From: Chrysomallon squamiferum
Taxonomy: Eukaryota > Mollusca > Gastropoda > Neomphalida > Peltospiridae
DNA length: 64,000 bases
Assembly: GCA_012295275.1 (NCBI GenBank)
Contig: CM022665.1
Coordinates: 3,295,667-3,359,666 of the forward strand
Direction of reading: 5' to 3'
Part shown: piece by piece, positions 37,354 to 52,300 of the stretch
Layout of the letters: each line of letters starts with the position of its first letter
Position numbering within the stretch: position 1 is the stretch's first letter
Notes under the pieces: generated by a model
Told to the model about the DNA's origin: nothing
Databases searched by the model: none
Seen by the model: the letters and a program-made list of their open reading frames with translations, nothing else
Translations under genes and position numbers: made by a program

Positions 37354-40300
37354 GAACTTTTCCATGTGAAGCCAATAATTATTTAAAAATTGCAGAAGTA
37401 ATAATAGGGTTTTTTCTTTTGTTTGTTTGATTTGTTTTGTTTATTTGTTTACACGTCATTGCCAGCAGTGACTATAGTTAATAATACTTTTTTCATTAAC
37501 AACGACATTGATCATTGTATGTTCAAACTGTTTGTCATTTCAAAGAAACATTTATGTTACTTTGTAGCTCATTTTGTTTTTTGTCACCTTGAATAAATTA
37601 TTTCTTCTGAACAAATTTATTTCTGGAGATATTTATTTTAAATCATTTCTTATTCAAAGTAAAAAGCGTGTTAAATCCAGTTAATATTTTCTTACAGCAG
37701 CAACTACTATTTAAAACACAACAACCTGTTAGAAAATTTCAAAACTCGACTTATGATTACAAATGATCCTACAGCTTCTACTGAATAAATAATCATTAGT
37801 TAGTATATTACAAAAAAAATAAATCAACTGAATGATTTAACTTTAGAACCTATTTTCGTTTCTTTTTTCTTTATAAAAATTAATCTTGTGTTAAGGACTC
37901 TTTAAACTATTCTGAATCTACCTACCTTCACTTGTGTGCTGAGGTGTGTTTGGTACAATTCACGATACTGCTGTTGCATGGCCAGACACTCTTGCTCTTT
38001 TTCTCGCAAAGACTTGGACAACTTGCCCAGCTGGAGGTTCAGGTAGCCTCTGTCTTCAGCCAACTGGCTCACCTTAAATACGACAGTTCTGATTAGTGAC
38101 ATGAATATCTCTGAGCTGCATGTTATTTACAAACATTATGACTTTTGTTGATGAGATAAAATGGCTAATTATTATTTCAGTTAGCGAGTTCCTGGGTTAT
38201 TAATTCAGTTTAAGTAATTTCAGGATTTTTGTTTAAGTCAGATATTTCGAAATTCAAAAGGATGAATATAGGTGTTAGCTGTTCAAACCATATTCATTAA
38301 AGCTTTTATTTGTATCCTTCCATCTGTGAAATGAACAGCACTTCATGTAATCTTTTTTCATTAATTTACCAAAATAAACCAATTTATCAGACAATTTCTT
38401 TTGTGTTATGCTTATTAAAACTTGACCAACCTGCATTGCCAGCTGCTGACATCTTGCCTCACGTTGCTGTGTACTGTGTAGAGCCTGGTTCAATTCCAGC
38501 TGAACCTGGTTCTTCTCAACTAAAGCTTTCGAAAACTGCTGCTGTAGTTTGTCGTATTCTGCCTGGAATTTTCCTGTTTGATCAGTTCCTGCTGCTGCTA
38601 CATCTAGCTGTGCTCTCAGGGTTTTGTTGTCAAACATCAGCTGCTGCAGCTTGGCTTCAGTTTGAGAGAGTTGTTGCTGTAGTTGTGAATTCTCCTCAGC
38701 CATTGATTTGCTTTGACCCTCAAGATCGTCTACTCTTCTTTGAAACACTTCTTTCTCTCTTTCCAGATGTTCTTTCTGTTCCACATTAAAACTGATCTCT
38801 CGACTCACTGTATTCAGTTCTTGGATTTTGTCGTTCAACTCTTCAATCTGATGAGCTAAACTGCTATTGTCTTTTAATACTTTGTTATACTGCTCATTCA
38901 ACATGTTAAACTCTGCTTCTATTGACATAACAGAAGCCATTTTATTCCTCAACTCATTCTCATGACTTCTTAAGGTTTCAATTTCAGAAGCTGATTTTTC
39001 AAGCTCTTCTTTGTACGTTTGTTCAACATTCAGCAAATACTTGGTTTGTTGTTTTTGTTTTTCCAGTTCTTCAATAAGCTGACTAATGTATTGATTTTTA
39101 CTGGCTAATTCTGATTCTATTTCTTTCAGTTTAGCATCAAATGAATCAACACGTTTATTCTGAGTAGTGGATAGCTCAAGCTCATTCTCCAGTATTTGTT
39201 TCTCCTTTTCAAGAGATGTATAACTGGTTTGCAACAAACTCAGTTCTGTCCTTGTAGACTCAAGTTCTTCTTCATATGCTGAGGCTTCTTCAAGCTTCCA
39301 AGACAAACCATCAGTTTTATCTTTCAAGCTCTGATTTTCATTCCTCAACTTTGTGAGTTCAAAGGTATTAACTTCAAGATCATTTTGCAGTGCTTCTGTT
39401 TCCATGACCTTCAAATTCAGATGACCAATTTCTTCTTTCAGTTCAGTATTTTCTCTTCTTATATTATCCAGTTCCTGGGATGTTTCACCGATTTCATTCT
39501 CAAGGGCACTCAGTTCCTGAATCTTCCAATTCAAGCCATCAATTGTTTCTTTCTGAGACTGTTTCTCTTTGTTTGCTAAAACTAAATCTTCTCGGAGTGC
39601 TTCAGTTTCTTCAACTAACTGATCCCTGTCAGATTCAAGTGAAATAATTCTGTCTTGTAATTCAGCCATAGTAACTTGCTGTTCTTCAAATCTGGTCACC
39701 TTTTGAAGTAAAAGTTGTTTTTCTTCATTGACAGAATTTAGTTCTTCTTTAACTCTATTATTTTCTTCTTCAACAGAAGATAATTTTGTTTCAAGGTCAT
39801 TTATAATTCCTGAATGCTGCTCACTGACAGCTAAATCTTCTCGTTGTTTGGAAAGAAAAAGTTTGCTTTCTTCAAGTTCTTTTTTCAGTTGTTCGTTATC
39901 TTCTTTAAGGCTCTGAATAATATTCTGAAACTCACTGTTATCTGTAAGAAGCATGTTATAATGGTTTTGCTGATCTTTCAGTTTGTTTTGTGTACTGTGC
40001 AGTTCTTGCTCCAGTGTTTCGTAACGAGTCAAAGTCTCTTGAACCTGTTCTTGTTCTTTCTCAAGAGAAGCCCTCAGATTATTTAGTTCTCTTTCTAACT
40101 GATCTGCTTTTTGTTTCTCAGAGTCTCTTTCATTTTCAATCTCACTAAGAGCTCTGTCACTGTAACGAGCTTCGTGCATTTGCTGAGCTTCATCAACCTG
40201 TACTTGAAGTTTTGATTTTAAGCGTTCAACTTCAGCACTAAGTCTATGAACTTTGTCATTCATGTCGACATTATCATGATACAAACGTGAATTGTCAATT

Positions 40301-43300
40301 TCCATTTTATGGAGTTGCTCTTGTAAATGCTGTCTTTCTTCCTTGAAGTGCTGGTCTTTAGAACGTTGATGGTCTTGTTGTTTTACTAACTCTGCCTGCA
40401 AGTTATCTTGCTCTTTCTGAAGTTCTTCATTTTTCACTTTAAAACTTTTCAGCTTTGCCAGCATTTTTTCGTTCTTTATTTCTATAACCTGCAGTTTATT
40501 TTTCAGCTTATCATGGTCGGTGAGCAAGTCATGGTACTTTTTCTGAATATTTGACAGTTCTTCTTGTGTTCGCTCGTTCACAACAGAAGAATCTTCACCT
40601 GACTGTCTTAATGTCTCATGCTCAAGTTTAGATGCAACTTCTGCTACAAACATCTTTTCAGATATCGGTACTTTTTCAGAAACTGCAATTCCTGAATCAG
40701 ATACTGAAATTCCTGAAGTATTCAATTCTGATAAATGTGACAGTCTAATTTCTAACTGTTCCTTTTCTTGCTTAAGTTGATTATTTTCTTCTTTGATGAT
40801 TTCAAATTTCTTTTGCAAATTTTTATACTGACCAGAAAGTTTTTCAGCATGTACCTGCAACTGTCTGCTTTCTTCCCTTGCTTCCTGCTCTCCAAACTGA
40901 GCATCTGCAACACTGCGCTCGAAGCCAGCAATCTCTCCTTGCAAAGTTTCAACTTCAGACTGAAGAATTTCTCGCTCTGATTCCATTTCATTTAATTTGG
41001 TATATAAACTTTCCAGAGAATTCTGCAAGTCTCTGATAGAAATCTGCATATTCTGAATGGTTTCAGCCTGAGCATCACATTCAGCTTTCAGATAATTCTT
41101 TTCAGCTTCCAGTTCATTCTTTTCTGAATTCACATTTTCTAACAAAAGTTTTAAACTTTCACAATTAGGACACTCTTTACTTTCTTCAGCCTGTTGACTT
41201 TCATTCTCTGATTTTTCTATCTGAATACTATCAGCAGAATTCTTTTCCTTAAGTACTGATACTTCCTCTTGCAGTGTAGCAACTTGTTGTTCTAGATGTG
41301 AATTTTCTTCCTGAATGTCTGCAAGCTCTTTTGTAAGCTCATCAAATGAAATCTTTGATTTTTCTAACTGTTCTTTACTTTCTTTGTGTTCATCACACAG
41401 AGATGAATATACATTATTCATTTCTTCAAGTTTGTTATTAAGATCAATTATCTTAGCATGACATTCATTATGGTTTCCACATTCACTGTTTATTCTTTGT
41501 AAAGAAGTCTGCAGTTTTTCGTTTGTTTCTTGCAAAAATTTTATTTCTTCATTACGCACATTTAGATTCTTCTGTAAGTCCTGTATTTGAGTAACGAATG
41601 AAACAGTTTCCTGTTTTAAAACTTCTCTTTCTTTCAAAGCATTCTCATAACTGAGTTTGATGTCTTCTGTTGCTTTCTGTAATGTGGATAAATCTAGCTG
41701 AAGTTTTTGAATTGTGGCTTCTTGGTCTTTGTGATGTTGCTGGTAATCTTTTAAAGCTTCCTCTGATTGTTTCAAAGCTTCTTCTTTTGACTCAACATTT
41801 TTTTCTAGTAACTTCATTTTGTCTTCAATAATTAACAACTGTTCAACAAATTCTTCTCTTTCTAAAGCAATCTGTTCAGATGACTTAAGAGATTCTGTTA
41901 AACTTTCTATTATATTATTCTTTTCATTCAGATCGTCTTCAAGGCGTAACATGGCTTCGGTTCTGGCCATCAACTGAACAATTGATTCTTCTCTTTCAGA
42001 AACAGATTGTTTATAGAAATCAACAGCCCCTTGAAGTTCCTGAATTGTCTCGTTTAGGTCTTTCACTTGAAGATCTTTCATTGCTGTCATTTCAGATTTT
42101 TGAATCTCCATATTATTTAACTGTTTCTTCAAACTCTGGTGCTCCTCGGTCAAGTTCTCAATACGACTTGACAGTTCAACATTTTCTTCCTTAAGCTTTT
42201 TTATTTCAGAGTCTTTCTGTCCAATCTGATACTCAGTAGCATGACATGTTTCAGTCAGTGACTGAACCTGACCCTGTAGCTGTTGAGAGTATTCTAAATA
42301 TGTCTGCATCTGCTCTTCCAACTCTTTCACTTTCACAGATTCATCTGTGGGTGTTGTTTCAGTAGATTCAGACTGTTTTGTTAGCCTTTCTATTTCCTCT
42401 TTGAGATTTTTCTCTCTCTGTTTAGCTTCATCTAGTTCTGAAGACACTTGACTCAGTTTTCCTTCAGACTCTTGTAACTGAAGCTTCAACTTCTTAACTG
42501 TGGCTAGAGCTTTCTTTGCTGTCAGTTCCCGAGATTCAAGAAGTCTCTGAGTTTTTTCCAATTTAGCAGCTGATTCTTCGAGTTCTGATTCAGAAATCTG
42601 ACCGATTCTTTCTTCCAGCTCTTGCATGTTTTCCAACAAAGATGTTATTTTGGTATCTTTTTCGTTGCATTTTTCAGTTAATTCTGCAATATGTTTCTGA
42701 GACTGGTCATAGAGTGACTGCAGATTAACAATGTCATCGGCTTTATTGCGTAATTGTTCACTAATGTGTTGAGTTACTTCTATCATTTCTTTTTCCTTTT
42801 CACTGAAACTACTTTTCAAGTTTTCAGCTGCAGAATTTTCAGCTTCTAATGCTTCCTCAAGACTTGTCACTCTGGCTTGAAACTCTACCTCAGCATCTAA
42901 TTTAGCCTGCAAAGTGTCTTCCAGTGTTTTCACCTGATCTACCAATAATTTTTCCCTTTCAGAAGAACCAATCTGAAGTGCCTCAAACGATTTTGTCATT
43001 TCTTCGAGTTGAGTTTGAATGAATCTGTTTTCAGCATTTAATTTACCAACTTCTTGTGTTTTTTCTTGCAGTTCATTGTCCAGTTTTTGTGCTTCTTCCA
43101 TAATACTCTGATGCTGATCAGATGAACCAGACTGAAGACTCTCGACAGTCGTATTTGCCATTTCTAGTTGTCTTTCAAGATTCTCAACTTTAGCCTTCCA
43201 CATAGTTTTTTCTTGCTGCATTTCTTCCAGAGACCTGGCAACATCTTCCAGTCTTGCTTCAGAAGATACCAGTTTATCTTGTAGTGCATCTTTTTCTTCT

Positions 43301-46300
43301 TGAAAACTATCCTGCTGAGATTTCAGTTGAAGATTCAGTTCCTCCACTGACTGCTTCAGATTATCCACCTACAAGATAAGAAATATCAAATCATTAAGTC
43401 ATCAAACCTTTGACACACACACATATATATATTAAACTTGTTTTATGTACATTTATGCTAGCATTTATTATAATAAAAAATAAGTCATTTTCTGAAACAA
43501 AAATAAAAAAAAAAAGACAAAGGAAAAATGTTTGTTTCAAATATCATGTCAATTAAACAAACAAAGTAAAACTGGAAATTTAAATTCAGGTAGTTTTACA
43601 TATGCACACATACCAATATATATCAACATTTTGAATTTTAAATGATTTTATGATTGTCTTTTTTTTTCTTTTTTTTTTTAAAAAGAAAAAAAAAAAGAAA
43701 AAAAAAAATGAAGAAAAATCAATTCAGATGATTACAGTTACATCAGTTTGTTTCAAGTGGATCTGAAACTAACTACTGTAAGTAATATAAATACTTATTA
43801 ATTAATACTAATATACTGCTCGCAAAGAATAATACCTGAATCAACTGTATTTATTTAGCTTGAAATATTTCTATCAGTGAACCTTTTAATAAATTATTAA
43901 CAAACAAATTCTAAAACTATTTGTATAAAGCAGTATGTTATTTTGTTTGTTTATTTATTTATTGTTTTTAGAATTTTATAAATATAATGCTAAAAAATAG
44001 ATTAATATGTTTGTATGGTTCAAGGTAAACATATATACTTGTAAATATGAAACTAATATACAGTTAATAAATATATACACGGAGATGTACAAGGCTATAC
44101 TGATATTGATTATAGATTACCATATGTTGCAGCGGTTATATAAACAGACTGTTACTGGAGTTTAATGTTAACAGTGCTGAATAATAAACTAGTGAGGTCA
44201 AACAAAGTTATAGTGTCCTTTCAGTTAAATGTGTATAAAATAAAAAACAAGAAGTGGAAATATTCATATTAGTGTAATATAACTTCAAATTGTGATTTTT
44301 TATTTATATTTTATCTTTTTATAAATATTAAAAAGAAAATATGTGTAAATCTGAACTAGCTGTAAACTATATCTCCATGCAAAACAATATGGTTAGCAGA
44401 ACAGTGTGTATCTTAAACTTGTATAAAAATTCAATAATTAAATTTAAACATAAAGAAAGTATTTTTATGTAAATTATCACAATTCACGTACTGAAACAGA
44501 ATGTAATGTTATATAAAAATATCAAATATCTAGTTATAATAAAATAAAATTATAAATGTTAACTCTGAAAGACAGTTATTTATTCTGTTCTGCTGTCATG
44601 AAAAAAAAAACGCTTATGAAAACATTCATAATGTGGAAATGTGTGCACGAACTATGGTAACTTATTTTATAATAATAATAATAAATAAAAAAACCCAACA
44701 TGATACTACTAATAACATACATTTCTACAATAATACGCTTTCTACCTAAAATGGATTAATAAAAATATTATAATTTGTCTATCATCTCGAAATTGTTACT
44801 TGGATACTTTTGATTACTAAGTTAGATTAACATTAAAGTGGTAACACGATAAAACAAAGCTTCCCAAAACAAAGCCTCTATTATCTATATTATATTGTGA
44901 AGCAGCAGCTGGCAAAGCAAAGAACAGTATATAGTGTTAGTAGTGAGCAAGGCATGTTAGACATTTTGAATATTAAAACATGATTATATTCAGCTTTCTC
45001 CTCTTCATCTTACTTGTTCATCCTTTTCTTGGTTTTGCTCCCTTAACCTCTCAAGATGAGACAACACAGTTACATGTTCTTTTGATTGCTGTTCAAACAC
45101 AGTTTGTTGTTCTTCATGCTGGCTCTGAAGCTGTTTTATCTGCAGTTGTAACACAGCTATTTCATGCATGTTTTCTTTAGTTTTAGCTTTTGTTTCATTA
45201 CTAAGAGAACATGACAGCTGTTGCTCATCCATTATAGAGTGTCCATATTCAAGGGGGACAACTTGATCACTGACTAAATTCTCACTGCATACAGCCACAG
45301 TATTTTCTGTAACACTAGCCAACTTCAGTTGACTTTCAGTATTGACATTTTGTGATACTAGAATATCCGGTGAAAGTATTTCTGAAGATGTCTCTTTATC
45401 AATATTCTTATTTAACTGCTGACACATAATTTCTTTTTCTTTTAGCTTTTCATTTAATAAATCAATCATCTTTTGGTGTGATTGTACAGAAAATTCTTTT
45501 TCTCTGATTGTGGCTTCGGCATTTTGTTGGTGTTTCTCTGCTCGATCTAACAAACTTTTATAATTCTCTATCTGTTCCACAAAATAGTTTATTTCATCAG
45601 TTTTTGATCTGTTGTCTGACACAAGTTGATCAATATTGTCCTGCAAGTGAGTAACTGTGGAAACATTTTCAGTTTCCATTTCTGCTGTTATTTTCTCAAG
45701 ATTTTGTTTGATCAAAGTTAGTCTGTTTATCACAGACATGTTTTCAGTGACCTGTTGTTGTAAGCATTTGATACGGTCCTCCAACTGCAGCACTATCTCA
45801 GACTTCTGCTGCAGTGCAATCTCTAAGGAATGTAAAGAAGTATGCATGGCATCCAAATCAGCCTGTTTAATCTCAGTTTGGATTAATTTGTCCTCCTTCT
45901 TCTGGTTAAGCATCTGTTTCAGCTGGTTCTCAGCCAGTAAGGTGCTGTTTAGCTCACACTGTGTCATTTCAAGTCTTTCCGTGATCATTTTCAACTGTTC
46001 TGAAGCAGACTCACAGTGGGCTGTCATTTTAACTAAATCTTTATTGATATGTGCTATCTTGGCATCTTTCTTTATTAATCTTTTTTGAAGTGATTCATTT
46101 TCCTTTTTTAATTCTGCCATGGACTTTTCATACTGAGCACATTTTTCAGTTAGCAGTTTCATTTCAGTAACCAAACTCTGGTTCTGTGTAACCAAGTTGT
46201 TAGCCACAGAATCTGCATACTGACAATGTTGTTGTAACTGTAGTACTTGCCTCTCATATTCTTCATTCTGCATTTTCACAGTGCACAACTCACTGTTCAA

Positions 46301-49300
46301 ACATCTGTTAGTTTCTGTCAATAGCATTATTTTGTTTTGCAGTTCTGACACTTCTGCACTTAATGACGTGTGAGGTTCATCAGTTTGCTTTGCTGTCCCT
46401 GCAAGTTCAGCTTCTAACTGATCCACTTTCTTATTGCTTTCTTCAAGTTGCTGAGCTACTTTCTGTAAATTGTCATTTGCTTGTTTTAACTGCTTTGCAA
46501 TGACTAGAGCTCTGGCCTCTTTCTTCTTTAAAAGCTTTTTAATTTTAGACATTTCATCGGACAAACTTTCTTTTTCTTTGGTTTCTGTGCTTGAGGTATG
46601 TGATGAGCTGGCAACTACAGTTTCTGAAGTCTGATCAGGAGAATATTCAGATTCATTGTGACTTATTTCAGTATCCGATCTTTCATGTTGTAATTCTAAA
46701 TGTTGCATCTCCTGCCAGCTCAGACCACCAATATTTCCTGAACTTGTACTTGACCTATCATAATTTTCCCATGCATCAGATTTTCCATCCCACTGTCCAT
46801 ATCCTCTTGGAGAAAGTATTTGCTCAGTTCTGGAATAATCTGGCATTTGTCTGCTGTAAGAATGCTGCTGCATATCCCAGGTCCTTCTATCACTTTCAAA
46901 TTCACTCTGCTGATAATATGAACATATTGCATTGGTGTACTGAAGTTCATCTTCTAAAACAGCAACCTGTTCTCTCAATATCTCAATTCGTGAATTCTGC
47001 ACCTCAATGATATGTTCTTTTGATTTCAGTTCTTCAGATTTCCTGTTCAGTTCAGTTTCGAGAGCTTGGTATTTACTTGGAATGTTACCATCACATTCAT
47101 TCGACTGATTTAATGTCAGTTGTGCTATATCTTGTTTATTTGTCATTATGATATTTTCATATTTATACTTTGTATCACTGAGGAGTGCATGCAGTTGGAT
47201 AATTTCTCTATCTTTTTCCTCTACAAGATCTTTCATCACATTCACTTCAACTTTCAAGGCTTCTTTCTCCTGAAATAATCCACTGTGGAAGGCTTCTGAG
47301 AAATGAGGATCAAGCCTTTCTTCCAAGGTCTGCTTTTCCAATTTCATCTCCTGAAGTTCTGTTTCAAGTTCATTTATGGTTTTAACAAAGTCGTTTATTT
47401 TCAATTCTTTATCATCGAGTGATTTTAAAAGATCATTTTTATCCCTTGATAGTATTTCTATTTTTTCTAATAACGATTGTGTGTGAAGAACTTTATCTGA
47501 AAGACAAGCTACCTGAACATTTCTTTCTTCCAGTAATGCTTTCAACTGCTCAGTCACCTTATCACTTTCTGAAAGACTCCTTTCACCATCTCCTTCTTGT
47601 GACTGTACAAGCTCCACTTTGTGCTCTGACATCTGCTGCTCCTTTTCCTGTAAAAAAAGTTGTAATTCACAACTCTTCCCTATTTGATTAAACATTTTAG
47701 AATCATATTTTGATAATTGTTTATAATTTTTAATGTATAGCATAATAAAATGACACCACCTATAATATTAGTAATTTTCTCTTAATGAATTTATGTGGTG
47801 AAAGTGTTTAATATGAAGTTTAAAAAGGCAGTTTAATTTTGTTTTTAGTATCTGAAACTGATTTTGCTGTATTTATATTTCTTTCACTCTTATAAATTAT
47901 GTCTTCTAAACTTTTATGCTGATAATTGTTATGTATTTTGTTGACAGCTTTAGTTGTTCATCAATAGTTGTAATTTTCTATGATATTTAGTTTTAAATCT
48001 CAAAAGTAATAAAAGTTCATTCTTGTCATGGATATTACAAACTGATTTCACAGGAATCTTTCTTTTCTTTCTTTTCAAAATATTATTGTTATTGTTATTG
48101 TTATTATTATTATTATTATTATTACTATTATTATTATTATTATTATTACTAAATTATCTGTGCTTATCTTTCAGTTTTATTAAACTGAATTTAATTTCTG
48201 TCACATTCTTCTTTGAACATAGACTGCAATCTATTTTAGAATTGTATCAGTTTCTTCTGCCAAATAGTGTATTTTGTTTACTGTAATGTTGAGATTGGTT
48301 AGCACTTGTAAACAACAAATTATTAGCTATTTGTTATTATCTAACAATTTCAGAATTAATTTCAAATGACCTGATACTGACCACAACCTATCAACAGACT
48401 ACAAAACTATTTAAATTTTTAATATTTTCAAACAAGCAATGATCTAGAACATAGTCTTCTGTCTGGAGCCTGTGTTTGTCCTTCTGAAAATGATTTATTT
48501 CAGAGGTGTGCTCACTAAGCTCCTCTTCTGAAAAGATGTTATCTTTCTGTATTAATACCTCTTGATTTTGGCTTCCATTAGATGCATAAACAACCACCTC
48601 ACTCTTTTCTGGACTTTCATTCTGTGATTCTCTTTCTGCTGATCTTAATATGAGTCTGTTCTGCTGTTTCATAGCTTCGCCATCCTTTTGAATGAAGTGT
48701 TCTTGTATACGTAACTTCTCTTCAATTAACCTCTCATAAGATATTTTCATTTCAGCAAGTTCACTATTAATAATGTTCCTTTCTTGAGTCAGTTCCTGAA
48801 TATTAATTTCATTCTCATCAACTTTAGACAGCAAATCCTTTATCTTCCTTGTGTTTTCATCATTTACAGTTACTAACATTTCTAGCTGAGAACTCAGTTC
48901 ACCTTTCTCACTTTCATATGAATTTGATATTGCCTGTTGCTTCTCCTCTACTGTCTTTTCTAAAGACCTTTGCTCTGACAGAAGATGTTCTATTTTTCCT
49001 GTCAGCTCCGCAATCCTGTTTTCATATGAATTTGAAAGTTCAGAAATCTGTCTATTCAGATCAGAATTCTTTTCCTCTAATATTTTTACATCAGATTCTA
49101 ACTGGGAACAACTTTCACTTAAATTATCTTTCAGTGTCTGAAGGTGTTGAAGTTTAGCTTCCAGTTCACAACACTGGCTAGAAATTTGTTCTTTTTCTTC
49201 TGTCAAATTTTCCAATTTATGTTTAATACTTACACAGATTTCCCTTTCGACTGTCAAGTCATTTGCCAGAGAAGAGCACTGGTCTTCAAGATGTGCACAT

Positions 49301-52300
49301 TTCGTTGTTAGTTTTTGTTTTTCTTCATTCAGCTTCTGAATGTGTGTTTCAAGACCAGAACACTTTTGATTCTGATCAAAGAGCTCAGCAGTGATCATTT
49401 CAATCTGACCATTTTTATCAGTGCACTGATCTTTATACTCTGTTAATTCAGAGTTAATTTTAACCATTTTCAGTTCTAGCGACTGAATCATTTCTTCAGA
49501 GATTGCTGTTTTGGATTTCAATTGATCCAAATTATCTTTCAAAGATTTTATTTGTGCATCTTTTTCCTCTAAAACAATCTGCATCTTTGAAGCATCAGAA
49601 AGTTCAGCCTGTAGTAATTCAAGCTGGTCAGAAAATCTCTGAGTCTCTGACTTTGATTCCTGTACCAACTTTTCTAATTTTGCTGTTTCCTCTTTCATTG
49701 AAACATTCTGGTTTTCAATGTTGTGGCATTTCTCTGACAACCTGGCCAACTCTTCTATTTTCTGGTTCAATTCATCTTGAAACATCTGCTTTTCTGAAGT
49801 TAACTCAGTTAATTTAGAATTCAGCGTGTCTGAATTTGTTTTCATTACACTAAGTTGACTTGTCAGATCTTCAGTCATCTTTTCCTGCTCTGCTAATTTT
49901 GTAGACAAATTTTCTACTTGACTTTCAAATAAACTGACCTTTTCGTCTTTTTCACTGATCTCCTTTTTGAGATATTCTGCATCACCAAGCAACTGTTCAT
50001 ACTAGCCCTTTAGTTTTGTTATGGTCTTCCTTTTCTTTATTCAGATCAGCTTCTAAACATTTTTGCTTATCACACAGTGATTTTATTTCTGTCTGGGCTG
50101 CATTATTTTGAGTATTTGCCATTTCTAGTTCATGCTCAACATCTCGTAATGACTTTGAAATATTTTCAATCAGTTTCTTCAAATTATTTTCACTTTCTGA
50201 CAGATCTTTGTTTTTATTAGAGAGCTGATTGATTTCATCGGACATGTCATCTTTGGTTCTAGATAGTGTTTCTCTCAACTGTGATAGTTCATATTCCACA
50301 GTTTGTTTTTCTGTCAGAGCTTCGCCAGCAAAGATTCCTTACACGCTACTAATTCATTCAGTCTGTTGACCTCAACTTGCAAGCTTGCATTACAAGATTC
50401 ACTTTTATTCAAACGTGTTAAAAGATCCTGCTTTTCTGATGTTAACTCTGTGACAGTATCCTTCTCTTTGTTTAGAATCTGGACAGTTTCATCCAATTTA
50501 CAAAAATTAGTTCTTTGTTTTCTGATGTCAGACTGGCTACTGTTTCGTTTGTGAACAATGTTGGCTTCTTTCTCCACGCTCAGCCAGTCACTCAGATTAC
50601 TTACTTGTGTTTGAAGATTTTCAATTTCATTTAAGTGAAGGCTCAGCTTTTCTCTGTGCACTTTGATCTCGTCTGTCAAATTTTCATTTTCATGAAAGAG
50701 ATCCTTCTTACTTTCATTCAAATTTGCTATTTCCTGTTGCTTCTCCTCTACTGTCTTTTCTAAAGACCTTTGCTCTGACAGAAGATGTTCTATTTTTCCT
50801 GTCAGCTCTGCAATCCTGTTTTCATATGAATTTGAAAGTTCAGAAATCTGTCTATTCAGATCAGAATTCTTTTCCTCTAATATTTTTACATCAGATTCTA
50901 ACTGGGAACAACTTTCACTTAATTTATCTTTCAGCGTCTCAATGTGCTCAAGTTTAGCTTCCAGTTCACAACACTGGCTAGAAATTTGTTCTTTTTCTTC
51001 TGTCAAATTTTCCAATTTATGTTTAATACTTACACAGATTTCCCTTTCGACTGTCAAGTCATTTGCCAGAGAAGAGCACTGGTCTTCAAGATGTGCACAT
51101 TTCGTTGTTAGTTTTTGTTTTTCTTCATTCAGCTTCTGAATGTGTGTTTCAAGACCAGAACACTTTTGATTCTGATCAAAGAGCTCAGCTGTGATCATTT
51201 CAATCTGACCATTTTTATCAGTGCACAGATCTTTATACTCTGTTAATTCAGAGTTAATTTTCTCCATTTTCAGTTCTAGCGACTGAATCATTTCTTCAGA
51301 GATTTCTGTTTTGGATTTCAATTGATCCAAATTATCTTTCAAAGATTTTATTTGTGCATCTTTTTCCTCTAAAACAATCTGCATCTTTGAAGCATCAGAA
51401 AGTTCAGCTTGTAGTAATTCAAGCTGGTCAGAAAATCTCTGAGTCTCTGACTTTGATTCCTGTACCAACTTTTCTAATTTTGCTGTTTCCTCTTTCATTG
51501 AAACATTCTGGTTTTCAATGTTGTGGCATTTCTCTGACAACCTGGCCAACTCTTCTATTTTCTGGTTCAATTCATCTTGAAACATCTGCTTTTCTGAAGT
51601 TAACTCAGTTAATTTAGAATTCAGCGTGTCTGAATTTGTTTTCATTACACTAAGTTGACTTGTCAGATCTTCAGTCATCTTTTCCTGCTCTGCTAATTTG
51701 GTAGACAAATTTTCTACTTGACTTTCAAATAAACTGACCTTTTCGTCTTTTTCACTGATCTCCTTTTTGAGATATTCCGCATCACCAAGCAACTGTTCGT
51801 ACTGCCCTTTAGTTTTGTTATGGTCTTCCTTTTCTTTATTCAGATCAGCTTCTAAACATTTTTGCTTATCACACAGTGATTTTATTTCTGTCTGGGCTGC
51901 ATTATTTTGAGTATTTGCCATTTCTAGTTCATGCTCAACATCTCGTAATGACTTAGAAATATTTTCAATCAGTTTCTTCAAATTATTTTCACTTTCTGAC
52001 AGATCTTTGTTTTTATTAGAGAGCTGATTGATTTCATCGGACATGTCATCTTTGGTTCTAGATAGTGTTTCTCTCGACTGTGATAGTTCATATTCCACAG
52101 TTTGTTTTTCTGTCAGAGCTTCGGCCAGCAAAGATTCCTTACACGCTACTAATTCATTCAGTCTGTTGACCTCAACTTGCAAGCTTGCATTACAAGATTC
52201 ACTTTTATTCAAACGTGTTAAAAGATCCTGCTTTTCTGATGTTAACTCTGTGACAGTATCCTTCTCTTTGTTTAGAATCTGGACAGTTTCATCCAATTTA

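Noticed and set aside
38310-38789. Plus-strand open frame of 159 codons opposite the 4.9-kb golgin exon
   Set aside because: It is the antisense of a coiled-coil exon; Leu/Ser/Phe-rich antisense frames are expected there. No splice or start evidence.
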